Assembly: GCF_024298925.1 (NCBI RefSeq)
Contig: NZ_CP101283.1
Coordinates: 2,423,001-2,487,000 of the forward strand
Reading direction: 5' to 3'
DNA length: 64,000 bases
DNA from: Phenylobacterium sp. LH3H17
GTDB taxonomy: Bacteria; Pseudomonadota; Alphaproteobacteria; Caulobacterales; Caulobacteraceae
A program made the translations under genes and the position numbers. The notes beneath the pieces were generated by a model. That model saw only the letters and a list, made by a program, of their open reading frames with translations. It made no database searches and was not told where the DNA came from. This document shows, piece by piece, positions 52,605-61,400 of this stretch; positions within the stretch are counted from its first letter, which is position 1, and the number at the start of each line of letters is the position of its first letter.

Positions 52605-52879
52605 ATGTCTCGCTACTTTGTAACCTACCACCTCCGCGCCCCGGGCCGGAACTAGGAACCCCTGTGGGCGCAACTCCGCGCCTGGGGCGCCGCTCGCATT
52701 GCCGAGTCGGTCTGGGCTTGAATGGCCCGGGCCCGGCCACGGCGATCCGCGACGTCCTGCGCCGCGTCACGGACGATAACGACCGTCTGGTCGTGATCGA
52801 GATCGCTCCGACCGCCAAGTGGGTGACGCACAACGCGATGCCTGAAAGCGTGAAGCGCATCGAGCGCGTGACAGCCTAA
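52605..52879 (+). pseudogene. Broken SinR/Cas2-like small protein gene
   Basis: The plus strand reads MSRYFVTYHLRAPGRN, then TAG at 52653. The same frame continues EPLWAQLRAWGAARIAESVW to a TGA at 52719. A one-base deletion there shifts the frame, which continues as LNGPGPATAIRDVLRRVTDD and RLVVIEIAPTAKWVTHNAMP up to TAA. Rejoined, this is a ~90-residue protein resembling SinR/Cas2-like small proteins. Two independent lesions show it is a pseudogene. Confidence 0.7.
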
Positions 52880-53255
52880 ACCAAAGTCCCTGCAGGTCCC
52901 GACAGGCCCTGCAGGATTTCCCGGAATAGTCCCTAACTTTGTTCCGGCTAAGTTCACGCCGGGACCGTCACCTCCCCGCCAGCGGCGGCAATCTAACGAG
53001 CGCGAACCTTGCGCACTATCAACTGACGTTGACCGCGACCCATGAAGCCGAAAGGCAGCTAGGCGCCAACAGCGGACATCACCTGGGTGTCAAATTGCAG
53101 AACTTGGAAACCGGGCCGGGCATTGCGCCCGCGCACGACAGCGCTTGCGATCAAAGTGACGCGCCCGTCATTTTTGCCTTGCCGAACATTGTTCCGAGCG
53201 CGAGAAATGTGCCAGCGGGTCGTCCAAGACCCCGCCTTAGGGAAGGATTACCGCT
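52880..53255. other. Gene-free leader of the P450 gene
   Basis: No gene is evident. Features: imperfect CCTGCAGG repeats (about 52890-52917), a fragment of the GCGGAC repeat (near 53069), and the palindrome GAACATTGTTC (about 53184-53194) close to the P450 start. The last might be a control site. Confidence 0.4.
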
Positions 53256-54578
53256 ATGAGCGAGAGCGCCATTTCGGACGCGCCCGCGGTCAAGACTGTC
53301 CGTGACGAGGTCTATTCTCAGCCGATCGAGACTCTCAACGTGGCCAAGTCCTCGCTCTTCGCGGCGGACGCCATGTGGCCGTACTTCGAGCGACTTCGGG
53401 CGGAGGACCCTGTCCACTGGACGCCCGCCACCGACTTCGAGCCGCACTGGGATGTCACCCGCTACGACGACATCATGGCGGTCGACACCAATCACGAGGT
53501 GTTCTCCTCCGAAGGCGGTATCAGCCTGGGTCCCAGCGAAGAGATGATCGCCAAGCTGGTGGCCAGCGGCGCCCAGATGACCGGCGGCCCCTTCGGCGGT
53601 CCCACCGGCGGGCCCACCATGTTCATCGCAATGGACCCGCCCAGGCATGACGAGCAACGCAAGACCGTCAGCCCGGCGGTCGCGCCGCACAACCTGACGA
53701 TCATGGAGCCGCTGATCCGCGAACGCGCCGGGGCGATCCTCGACAGCCTGCCGATCGGCGAGCCCTTCGACTGGGTCGACAAGGTCTCGATGGAACTCAC
53801 GGCCATGACCTTGGCCACACTGTTCGGCATGCCGCAGGAAGATCGCCGCAAACTGACCCGCTGGTCCGACACGGTGATGTCGCGCCCCGGCGACGGGGTC
53901 GTCGAGACCTGGGAAGAGAAGCGCGCCGAGATGAGCGCCTATGCCGGCTATTTCCTGAACCTATGGGCCGAGCGCAAGCTCAACCCGATCGACGGCGACA
54001 TGGTCTCCATGCTGGCTCACGGCGAAGCCACCAAGGACATGAACCAGTTCGAATACCTCGGGAACATCATCCTGCTGACGATCGGCGGCAACGACACCAC
54101 CCGCAACACGATCTCCGGTTCGATCTACGCCCTCAACAAGTTCCCCGACCAGTACGATAAGCTGCGCGCCAATCCGGATCTGGTCCCGTCGATGGTGTCG
54201 GAAACCATCCGCTGGCAGACGCCGCTCGCCCACATGAAGCGCACGGCGACGCAGGACTATGAGTTGGGCGGCAAGACCATCAGGAAGGGCGACAGCGTCG
54301 TCATGTGGTACGTCTCAGGAAACCGGGACGACACGGTCATCGACCGGCCCAACGACTTCATCATCGACCGTCCTCGCCCCCGTCAGCACCTGTCTTTCGG
54401 CTTCGGTATTCACCGCTGCGTGGGCAACCGCCTGGCCGAGCTGCAGCTGAAGATCATCTGGGAAGAGATTCTCAAACGCTTCCCCGACATCCAGGTGCTC
54501 GAAGAGCCGCAACGGGTCCCGTCGACCTTCGTCAAGGGCTACAAGAGCTTGCAGGTGATCATCCCCCGCAGGCTCTAG
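53256..54578 (+). CDS. CYP153-family cytochrome P450 (alkane/fatty-acid terminal hydroxylase)
   Basis: A 440-residue soluble P450. The oxygen-binding I-helix motif is GGNDTTRN (residues 277-284), the ExxR-type element is SETIRWQ, and the heme signature is FGFGIHRCVGNRLAELQL with C388 as the iron ligand. Other CYP153-typical blocks are FIAMDPPRHDEQRKTVSPAV, EYLGNIILLTIGGNDTTRNT and VVMWYVSGNRD. CYP153 enzymes hydroxylate the terminal carbon of alkanes and fatty acids and need a ferredoxin and reductase, which are not adjacent here. Terminal hydroxylation is inferred by family. Confidence 0.94.
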   Translation: MSESAISDAPAVKTVRDEVYSQPIETLNVAKSSLFAADAMWPYFERLRAEDPVHWTPATDFEPHWDVTRYDDIMAVDTNHEVFSSEGGISLGPSEEMIAKLVASGAQMTGGPFGGPTGGPTMFIAMDPPRHDEQRKTVSPAVAPHNLTIMEPLIRERAGAILDSLPIGEPFDWVDKVSMELTAMTLATLFGMPQEDRRKLTRWSDTVMSRPGDGVVETWEEKRAEMSAYAGYFLNLWAERKLNPIDGDMVSMLAHGEATKDMNQFEYLGNIILLTIGGNDTTRNTISGSIYALNKFPDQYDKLRANPDLVPSMVSETIRWQTPLAHMKRTATQDYELGGKTIRKGDSVVMWYVSGNRDDTVIDRPNDFIIDRPRPRQHLSFGFGIHRCVGNRLAELQLKIIWEEILKRFPDIQVLEEPQRVPSTFVKGYKSLQVIIPRRL

Positions 54579-54655
54579 AAGGGCGTACCACGGCTCTTGC
54601 TCCTCAACGCTTCAGCCCGCTAGCGGACCTCACCTGTTCAGCAAAGCGCCCCAAG

Positions 54656-54692
54656 CCGAAGGTTCAATCCCCTCCGGCACATCCGAATTGAT
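54656..54692 (+). repeat. Dispersed repeat, copy B
   Basis: CCGAAGGTTCAATCCCCTCC, then GGCACATCCGAATTGAT. It matches the minus-strand segment at 45454-45490 with few mismatches. The surrounding 54579-54836 gap holds no gene. Confidence 0.65.
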
Positions 54693-54836
54693 CATCGGAC
54701 TTCGCCAGTCCGCCAGAAGGAGACGGTGGCGCCGCTTCCATAGCCCGACGTTGGATGCACCGGATTCGAGTTACTAGGCCCGACCCTTCACGGTCGCCCT
54801 ACAACCGAGGGTCAAGGGCATCTCTGCGCCGCCTCG

Positions 54837-55784
54837 CTACTCCGTCGCCATCCTTGGATCACCGGCGCCCAGGCGGCCAGCCTCGAGCCAATTCGCCAGC
54901 GACGGGCTGAACTCGGCCTTCACCCGCGCGTCGTATGCGGCCAGATCGGCGGGTGCGAAGGCGTCACGCCAGCGACCGTTCGAACCCTTGTTCAGGAACC
55001 GGTCGGAGCCGCCATCCCAGAGCATGCTGGCGGCCGGCAGCAGCGCCTGGCCGTGCTGCTTCATCGTCTCGAACCTGGCGCCGTTCACCAGCAGAGGCCA
55101 GAGCGCCTCTTCGATGTCGATGTCGAGGAAGGCCGCGATGCGGCGCATCTCGCCTTCCAGGTCTGCCTTCAAGTCGGCGTAGTGCACGAGCAGCAGATTT
55201 GGCTCACGTCGGGCCGACCAGAAGCTGTTCTCGACGTGGTAGAAGCCGCATCCGGCGTCGCCCTGGTCACCGCCGTCCCGCACCCACTCATGAAAGAACT
55301 GCGCGGCGTCGCGCGGAGCGCGCGGATAGGGATCGCCAAATCTCTCGTCGGCCACGGAGACGTCATCAAGCATCGCCAGCGCCTCTGGCGTGAAGTTGGC
55401 GAGGTGGTTGTGGAGCGAGAGCGCCGCGTCACGCCCGTCCCGCGCCACGTGAATGAACTTCACGCCCGGGTGGATCGGCAGGGCGTCGAACGGCAGATGG
55501 CTCTTGAAAAAGCGTCGGTGCGTCTGCGCCTCGGCCCGGGACAGCACCTCCTCGATCGGCCCGAAAATTCGCATGTCGGGCCAGGGCGACAGGTCCCAGA
55601 TCGACGTCGGCTCAGCGCTTTTCATGACCAGCATCGCGACGATGCGCTGGGTCCAGGTCGTGCCGCACTTCGAGTAGGTCGCGATGACGATATCGTCCGG
55701 CCTGGGCTGGTAGCCCGCCCACCGCTCGCTGTCGAAGACCCGCGAGCGAACGGCGCGGCGCGGCGCGGTCAAAAGCTCCGGCAC
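54837..55784 (-). CDS. Sulfotransferase
   Basis: A 315-residue PAPS-dependent sulfotransferase. The 5'-phosphosulfate loop is YSKCGTTWTQRIV, and the 3'-phosphate motif is VKFIHVARDGRDAALSLHNH. The C-terminal loop (GRWRDAFAPADLAAYDA) with an RxxGxxGxW-type pattern completes the site. It transfers sulfate to hydroxyl or amine groups. It is convergent with the CYP153 gene, whose product makes hydroxylated lipids, so a link is possible but not shown. A perfect palindrome lies just upstream of its start. Confidence 0.92.
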   Translation of the reverse strand: MPELLTAPRRAVRSRVFDSERWAGYQPRPDDIVIATYSKCGTTWTQRIVAMLVMKSAEPTSIWDLSPWPDMRIFGPIEEVLSRAEAQTHRRFFKSHLPFDALPIHPGVKFIHVARDGRDAALSLHNHLANFTPEALAMLDDVSVADERFGDPYPRAPRDAAQFFHEWVRDGGDQGDAGCGFYHVENSFWSARREPNLLLVHYADLKADLEGEMRRIAAFLDIDIEEALWPLLVNGARFETMKQHGQALLPAASMLWDGGSDRFLNKGSNGRWRDAFAPADLAAYDARVKAEFSPSLANWLEAGRLGAGDPRMATE

Positions 55785-55800
55785 ATCATCCTCCGTCGAT

Positions 55801-55819
55801 CACTGTTCGCAGAACAGTG
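55801..55819. promoter_or_regulatory. Palindromic operator upstream of the sulfotransferase gene
   Basis: CACTGTTC-GCA-GAACAGTG is a perfect 8-3-8 inverted repeat 17 bases before the sulfotransferase start. Its form fits a TetR-family operator, but no matching regulator gene is next to it. Confidence 0.6.
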
Positions 55820-56037
55820 GACCGCCAGCGGCGAAGCGCAAGCCGGATTTGCGCCGGCGTCGGATTCGGGCGAAGTCAGGAACGCCCTGCGCCATGAAGC
55901 GCCAATGGGACTAGTGCGGGAAGTGGCTTTCGCAGATCAGCGATGAAGGTCGGCTTTCCGCGCGGTGACCGATGCCGGATTTGGACCCTCACCGGAGGTT
56001 CCGAGAGGCCGCTTGGCGGGGGCCGCCCCTGGCGTTG

Positions 56038-56847
56038 CTAATTGTACCTGCCGGCCTGGTCGGGTGGATCCGGGGTCCTGCCGGACAGCCGGTTCCGCAC
56101 CCGGAACGCCACAAGGGCCGCGAGGGCCAGCACCGGAAACACCAGCCCGCCCGGGGCCGGAAACAGCATCCATCCCGCACCGAGCCCAAAACCGCCCAGG
56201 CCCGCCGCCATCAGCCCGGCCAGCAGAATGTTCGGCGCCGCATGGCCAGCGGCGGCGGCCAGCCAGGTCCCGGCCCGTTCCTGCAGGGTGGTGAGGAGTT
56301 CGCGGTAGATCAGGCAAGAGACGACGAAGGCTGCGATCATCGCCGGCGGCCCGGCTTCCAGGTCCGGGAACAGGCCGACCCGGAACCACACCGGGATGAG
56401 GTGCCACGCGGCCCAGACGAGACCCAGCAGCAAGACGCCCCACCGGCGGCCATGCGCGCGGGTCGCCAGGGCGACGCCAGCGGCCGCCCAGCCCAGTTCT
56501 TCCAGCAGGCTGGTCAGCGCCGAGATCACCGCAGCCAGCGCCACCGCCCCGGGGGTCGTTGCAGCCGCCTGGAACTGGGCGGCGCCGAAAACCAGGGCGA
56601 CGGCCACTGCCCCGGTCGCCACCAGCACCGTCACCGCGGCCGCGACTCCGACGCGGCCCCAGTTCGCGGCACCCCGGCCCCGGTCGTCTACGCCCATGTT
56701 GAGCGCAAGGCCGAATGCCGCCGGTCCAAGTATCAGGGCCAGCTTTCCAAGGTCGGTCGCGTGCGGGTCTCCGGCGGCCATCAGCAGCGCGGGCGCGCCC
56801 AGCACCAAGACCACGAACACCCAGAACCTGATCCCCGCCCACCCCAT
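56038..56847 (-). CDS. CPBP-family intramembrane protein with an altered active-site motif
   Basis: A protein of ~269 residues with about eight helices and CPBP (Abi/CAAX-like protease) motifs: LLEELGWAAAGVALA (motif 1), WAAWHLIPVW (motif 2 His) and GHAAPNILLAG (HxxxN). The arginine usually present in EExxxR is alanine here, so proteolytic activity is uncertain. ATG 56847 is preferred to GTG 56862 because GGTGGAG lies at proper spacing. Confidence 0.78.
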   Translation of the reverse strand: MGWAGIRFWVFVVLVLGAPALLMAAGDPHATDLGKLALILGPAAFGLALNMGVDDRGRGAANWGRVGVAAAVTVLVATGAVAVALVFGAAQFQAAATTPGAVALAAVISALTSLLEELGWAAAGVALATRAHGRRWGVLLLGLVWAAWHLIPVWFRVGLFPDLEAGPPAMIAAFVVSCLIYRELLTTLQERAGTWLAAAAGHAAPNILLAGLMAAGLGGFGLGAGWMLFPAPGGLVFPVLALAALVAFRVRNRLSGRTPDPPDQAGRYN

Positions 56848-57206
56848 GGCGCCAAGCTCCACCTTCCGCGCCGGCCGTCAAGCGGAAGGCCTTAGGCAGT
56901 GCGGCGGCGACGGGATCGGTATCGCCCGCCCGACCGCATGACGTCTCTACATGCGCGTCGGCGGCCGCCGCCTGGCGGAGCGGGTGGGCCTCGTCCGGAC
57001 ACCGCTCCACCCCGGGCCAAGGTCTTCTACCCACCCGACTCCGCGTTCCGACGTCTGCTAGTCGGCTCAGATGCTAGCTTGACCGTCGGTTACGACAGCC
57101 TTTTGCGTCCAGGCGCGAAGCAAGTCGCGCTGCTATTGAACTTCAGCCAAGTGGACGATCCTCTTTGCCTCCACATCTCGCCTCGCCACACTATCTGCAG
57201 GAGACG
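56848..57206. other. Gap without a recognisable gene
   Basis: About 360 bases between divergent genes. It contains no convincing open frame. Promoters for the CPBP gene (minus) and the exonuclease gene (plus) must be here, but I could not place them. Confidence 0.5.
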
Positions 57207-58166
57207 ATGGCCGTGACGATTCTGCAGGACCTGGCGAGGCAGTGCGGGCTGAAGCCGGCATCCGAACTCGACCCGCGCGTCGAGCCGCGAACCTCGCCGC
57301 TGCCTTACTCGGCGCCGATCCCCGCTCCCGATTTCGTCGTCATTGACGTGGAGACCGCCTGCCACCGCGCCTCCAGCATCTGCCAGATCGGCATCGTCGG
57401 CTTCTCCGGCGGCCGAGAGGTATTCGCCTACGAGACCCTGGTGGACCCGCAGGACGCTTTCAGCCCTTTCAACATCCGCCTGCACGGTATCGGTCCGGAA
57501 CGCGTGGCCGGCCAGCCCAACTTCCCCCTCCTCTATGGCACGCTGCTGGAACACCTCGGGGGCCGCGTCACGGTCGCCCACTCGAACTTCGACCATGGCG
57601 CGCTCTCTGCGGCCTGCCGGATCGCCGGCCTGCCGATGATCCGCAGCCGCTGGCTCGACAGCGTGAAGGTCGCGCGGCACGCCTGGCCCGACCTGCCGAC
57701 CCATAGACTCAATGCGCTGGCCGGCCATCTTGAGCTCGAGCACAAGCACCATGACGCCCTCAGCGACGCCCGTGTCGCCGGCTGGGTGGTCATCCGCGCC
57801 ATGGAGAAGACCGGCCTCGACATCGCCGGCTATCTGGCCGCGCCCTGGCGCGGCGAAGCCCCCCGTCGCCGCCGCCCCACGCCAGCGGCCAAGGGGCCGC
57901 TCGCCGGCGAGCGGGTGGCGATCATCGCCTCCCCCCACAACATCGAGCTGCCCACCGAGATCGCCATCGCCGGTGGGCGGATCATGGCGAGCGTCGGCCG
58001 GACCACCACGATGCTTGTGGTCGCCGGGACGCGGCCTTTCTCACCTGGTGTCCGGACCACCGCCAGTTTCCTGCAGGCGGAGGCTTTTGCCGCGGAAGGC
58101 GGGAGCATCACCATCCTCACGGCGGAAGAGCTGCGAGATCGGATCGCGGCGGCCGCCTCAGCGTAA
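57207..58166 (+). CDS. DnaQ-like 3'-5' exonuclease with a C-terminal BRCT domain
   Basis: A 319-residue protein. An exonuclease domain occupies about residues 40-195: Exo I FVVIDVETACH, Exo II AHSNFDHGAL and Exo III HHDALSDARVAGW. A basic linker (RRRRPTPAAK) follows, then a BRCT domain (~residues 225-315: GERVAIIASPHNIELPTEIA, GGRIMASVGRTTTMLVVAGT). Such proteins proofread or degrade DNA ends; the BRCT part often mediates protein binding. ATG 57207 has CAGGAGA upstream. No polymerase gene is near. Confidence 0.9.
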   Translation: MAVTILQDLARQCGLKPASELDPRVEPRTSPLPYSAPIPAPDFVVIDVETACHRASSICQIGIVGFSGGREVFAYETLVDPQDAFSPFNIRLHGIGPERVAGQPNFPLLYGTLLEHLGGRVTVAHSNFDHGALSAACRIAGLPMIRSRWLDSVKVARHAWPDLPTHRLNALAGHLELEHKHHDALSDARVAGWVVIRAMEKTGLDIAGYLAAPWRGEAPRRRRPTPAAKGPLAGERVAIIASPHNIELPTEIAIAGGRIMASVGRTTTMLVVAGTRPFSPGVRTTASFLQAEAFAAEGGSITILTAEELRDRIAAAASA

Positions 58167-58437
58167 GCGGACCTGAGCGCCGGCCCGGATCTGGCCAAAG
58201 CGGCCCGCTGCCAGAGGTCGTCCTTGCGCCATTGGCGGAAGTTGGGCGCCAGCCTCAGAGCAGACCTACCCCGACCGCGTCCGCCCGAAGGCCGATCCGG
58301 GGCCGCGCCCCCGGTCCCAGCCCCAGGTCCGCCCCGACGCCTGGGCCTCGCCTGAAATAACCCAAGGCCTTACTGGACTTTTCCTTGCCCGACCCTTGGC
58401 GCCGCCGATAAGACACCCCTGGCGGGGATGGCTTACC

Positions 58438-61400
58438 ATGTTCGACGAACGCGAAGTGCGGGAGGGGCGGCCGGTCCTGATCGACCTGTCGCGCGAACCT
58501 GCCTTCGCCTTGGCAGGCCTCGATGTCGCCCCGGCCAGCCGCGAACTGATCTCCCCCACCGGCTCCGAACTCCTCCAGCCGCGGATCATGCAGGTGCTGG
58601 TGGCGCTCGCCCGCCGCCGCGGCCAGGTGGTCTCCCGCGACGACCTCACCGATGCCTGCTGGGGCGGTCGCGCGGTGGGCGAAGACGCTATCAACCGCTG
58701 CATCCAGGCCATCCGCCGCCTTGCCGAGGCCCATGGGGGCTTCGAGGTCCAGACCATCCCCAGGGTCGGCTACCGCCTGACCGAGACGACCGCCATACCG
58801 CGATCCGCCGGAGAGGCGCCCACCGCCGAGCCCCGCGCCGAGCGCCGCCACCTCACCGCCCTCTCCTGTGGCCTCGCCCGCCCGGCCGCCCCGGACGCGG
58901 TGGACCCGGAGGAATGGCGCGCTGTCGTCCAGCAGCATCGCCTCGCCGTCGCCGAGGACGTCGCCCCCTTCGGTGGCTACGCCACCCGCGGCCAGGGCGA
59001 CAACCTCACCGTCTATTTCGGCTATCCCGACGCCCAGGAGGACGCCGCCGAGTGCGCGGTCCGCGCCGGCCTCGCCATCGCCGAACGGGCGCAGGCGACC
59101 TATGCGTCCGAGCCGGAAGACCTCCGTCCCGCGGTCCGCATCGGCGTCCATGCCGGTCTCGTCCTCGTCGTCCGCAACGGAGATGAGCTGGAGTTCGTGG
59201 GCGAGGCGCCCGACGTGGCGCTGCAGATCCAGATCGCCGCCGCCCGCGGCGCCCTGATGGTCACCGACGCTGTCCGCGCCCTGGTTGCGGGCCAGTTCCT
59301 GATCGAGCCCCCCGGACGCGAGGGCCTGACCGGCGCGCTGCGGGTCACCGGCGCGACGCCGGCCGCCCGACAGCTCCCCCGCTTCGCCCACCGCGATCTG
59401 AGCCCCTATGTGGGCCGTGAGGACGAGCTGCACCTCCTGGCCGGCCGCTGGCGCAAGGTGCAGCGCGGCGAGGGCCAACTGGTCCTGCTCACCGGCGAGC
59501 CCGGCATCGGCAAGACCCGCCTGGTCCAGGAGTTCCGCCGGCGGATCGCCGGCGATCCGCATCTCTGGGTCGAGAGCGGCGGCGAGCGGCTGAACGCCAG
59601 TACGCCGTTCCATACCGTCGCCCGGATGCTGGACAACGTGATCCGCTGGCGTGGCGACGAGACCCCGGCCCAGCGGGTGGAGGAGCTGGAACTGGCCCTG
59701 GCGCGCAGCGGCCTCGACCTCGCCGAGGCCATGCCCCTGGTGGGCGAGCTGCTCGGCCTGGAGGTCCCCGAGACCTATCCGCCCCTGGCCCTGGCCCCCG
59801 ACCAGAAGCGCCGGCGCCTGTTGGCCTGCCTCACCGCGTGGGTGTTCAACCTGGTCCGCAACGAGCCCCTGGTCATCGCCCTCGAGGACCTCCAGTGGAC
59901 CGATCCATCCTCCATGGAGGTGCTGCTCTCCCTCGTCGAGCAGGGCGCGCTTGGCCCCCTCATGCTGGTCTGCACCGCCCGGCCGGAGTTTCGTCCTGCC
60001 TGGGCCTTGCGCGCCCACCACGTCCAGGCGCCCCTCGACCGCCTCAGCCGCGAGGAGACCCGCTCCCTGGTGCAGCAGATGGCCGTCCATTCCCCCTTAG
60101 GCGAGGAGGTCGTGGACACGCTCATCGGCCGCACGGACGGGGTGCCCCTGTTCGCCGAGGAGCTTACCCGCCTGATGCTCGGCCGTCAGGGCCGCGCCGC
60201 CCCCCGGGACATTCCCGCCACCCTTTACGACTCCCTGCAGGCCCGCCTGGCCCGCACCGGCCGCGCCGCCCTGTCGGCCCAGCTCGGCGCCGTCATAGGC
60301 CGGGAGTTCTCCCACGACCTGATCGCCGCCCTCTCGCCCCTGCCGCCGGGCGAGCTGCAGACGGACCTCGACGCCCTCGCCGACGCCGAGCTGATCTATG
60401 TCCGCGGCGTCGCCCCTGGAGCCAGCTACCAGTTCAAGCACGCGCTCATCCTCGACGCCGCCTATGGCGCGCTCGCCCGGGACCGTCGCCGGGAGTTGCA
60501 CGCTCAAGTGGCTCTCACGCTCATCGAGGGGTTCCCCGACCTCGCCAAGGGCCAGCCTGAGCTGCTGGCCCGCCACTGGGCCGAGGCCGGCGAGCCTGCC
60601 AAGGCGGTGGACGCATGGGTCGAAGCCGGCAACCTGGCCTGCGGGCGCCACGCCTACCGCGAGGCGATCCAGAGCTTCGAACAGGGCCTCGCCGCCATCG
60701 AGGCGTGGGAGCCGTCCGCCGCCCGCACCACCCGAGAGCTGGAGATCCTGGTCCTCCTGAGCGAGGTCGTCGGCGTGGTCCACGGCCACGCCAACGCCGA
60801 GTACGCCCTGCTCAGCGAGCGCATGGCCGACGCGGCCGAGCGCACCGGTGACATGCAGCAGGTCGTCTTCCAGATGCTCGGCCGCTACGTCGCCGCCCTG
60901 ATGTCGGGCCAGCATTTCAAGGCTCGCGGCCTGGCCGACCAGTTCCTGGAGCTCGCCCGTCGGGAGGGCGGCGACACCAGCCTGCGCATGGCCTACATGG
61001 CCCAGATCAGCAGCCGCCATGCGGTCGGCGACATGGCCGGCTCCGAGGCCTTCATCCCGGCCTGGACCGAGGTCTTGGCCCGCGCCGGCCCGAGCTCCTT
61101 CCTGGGCGAAAACAGCGCCGTCTACGGCGTCGGCGTCGAGACCGCCTACATGCTGGGTGGCTTCGACCTCGCCCGGCGGCGCGCCGCGGCGTTCATCGAC
61201 ACCAATGAGGCCACCGGCAGCCCCTTCGAGGCCGCCACCGCCCTCCAAACCGCCGCATGGCTGGAGATCCTCCTGGAGGCGCCCGCGGCCGCCGCCGAGC
61301 TCGCCGGAAGGGCCCTGGTGATCGCCCGGGAGAACAATTTCCACACAGCCAACCAGATCAACATAATCCTGGCCTTCGCCGCCGCCCTGCAAGGCGACGC

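Noticed and set aside
54656-54692. tRNA 3'-end fragment (T-arm-like GGTTCAATC followed by CTCCGGCAC)
   Set aside because: The same segment recurs at 45454-45490 with substitutions in the stem, there is no acceptor or anticodon stem, and the T-stem has a mismatch. It is a dispersed repeat.
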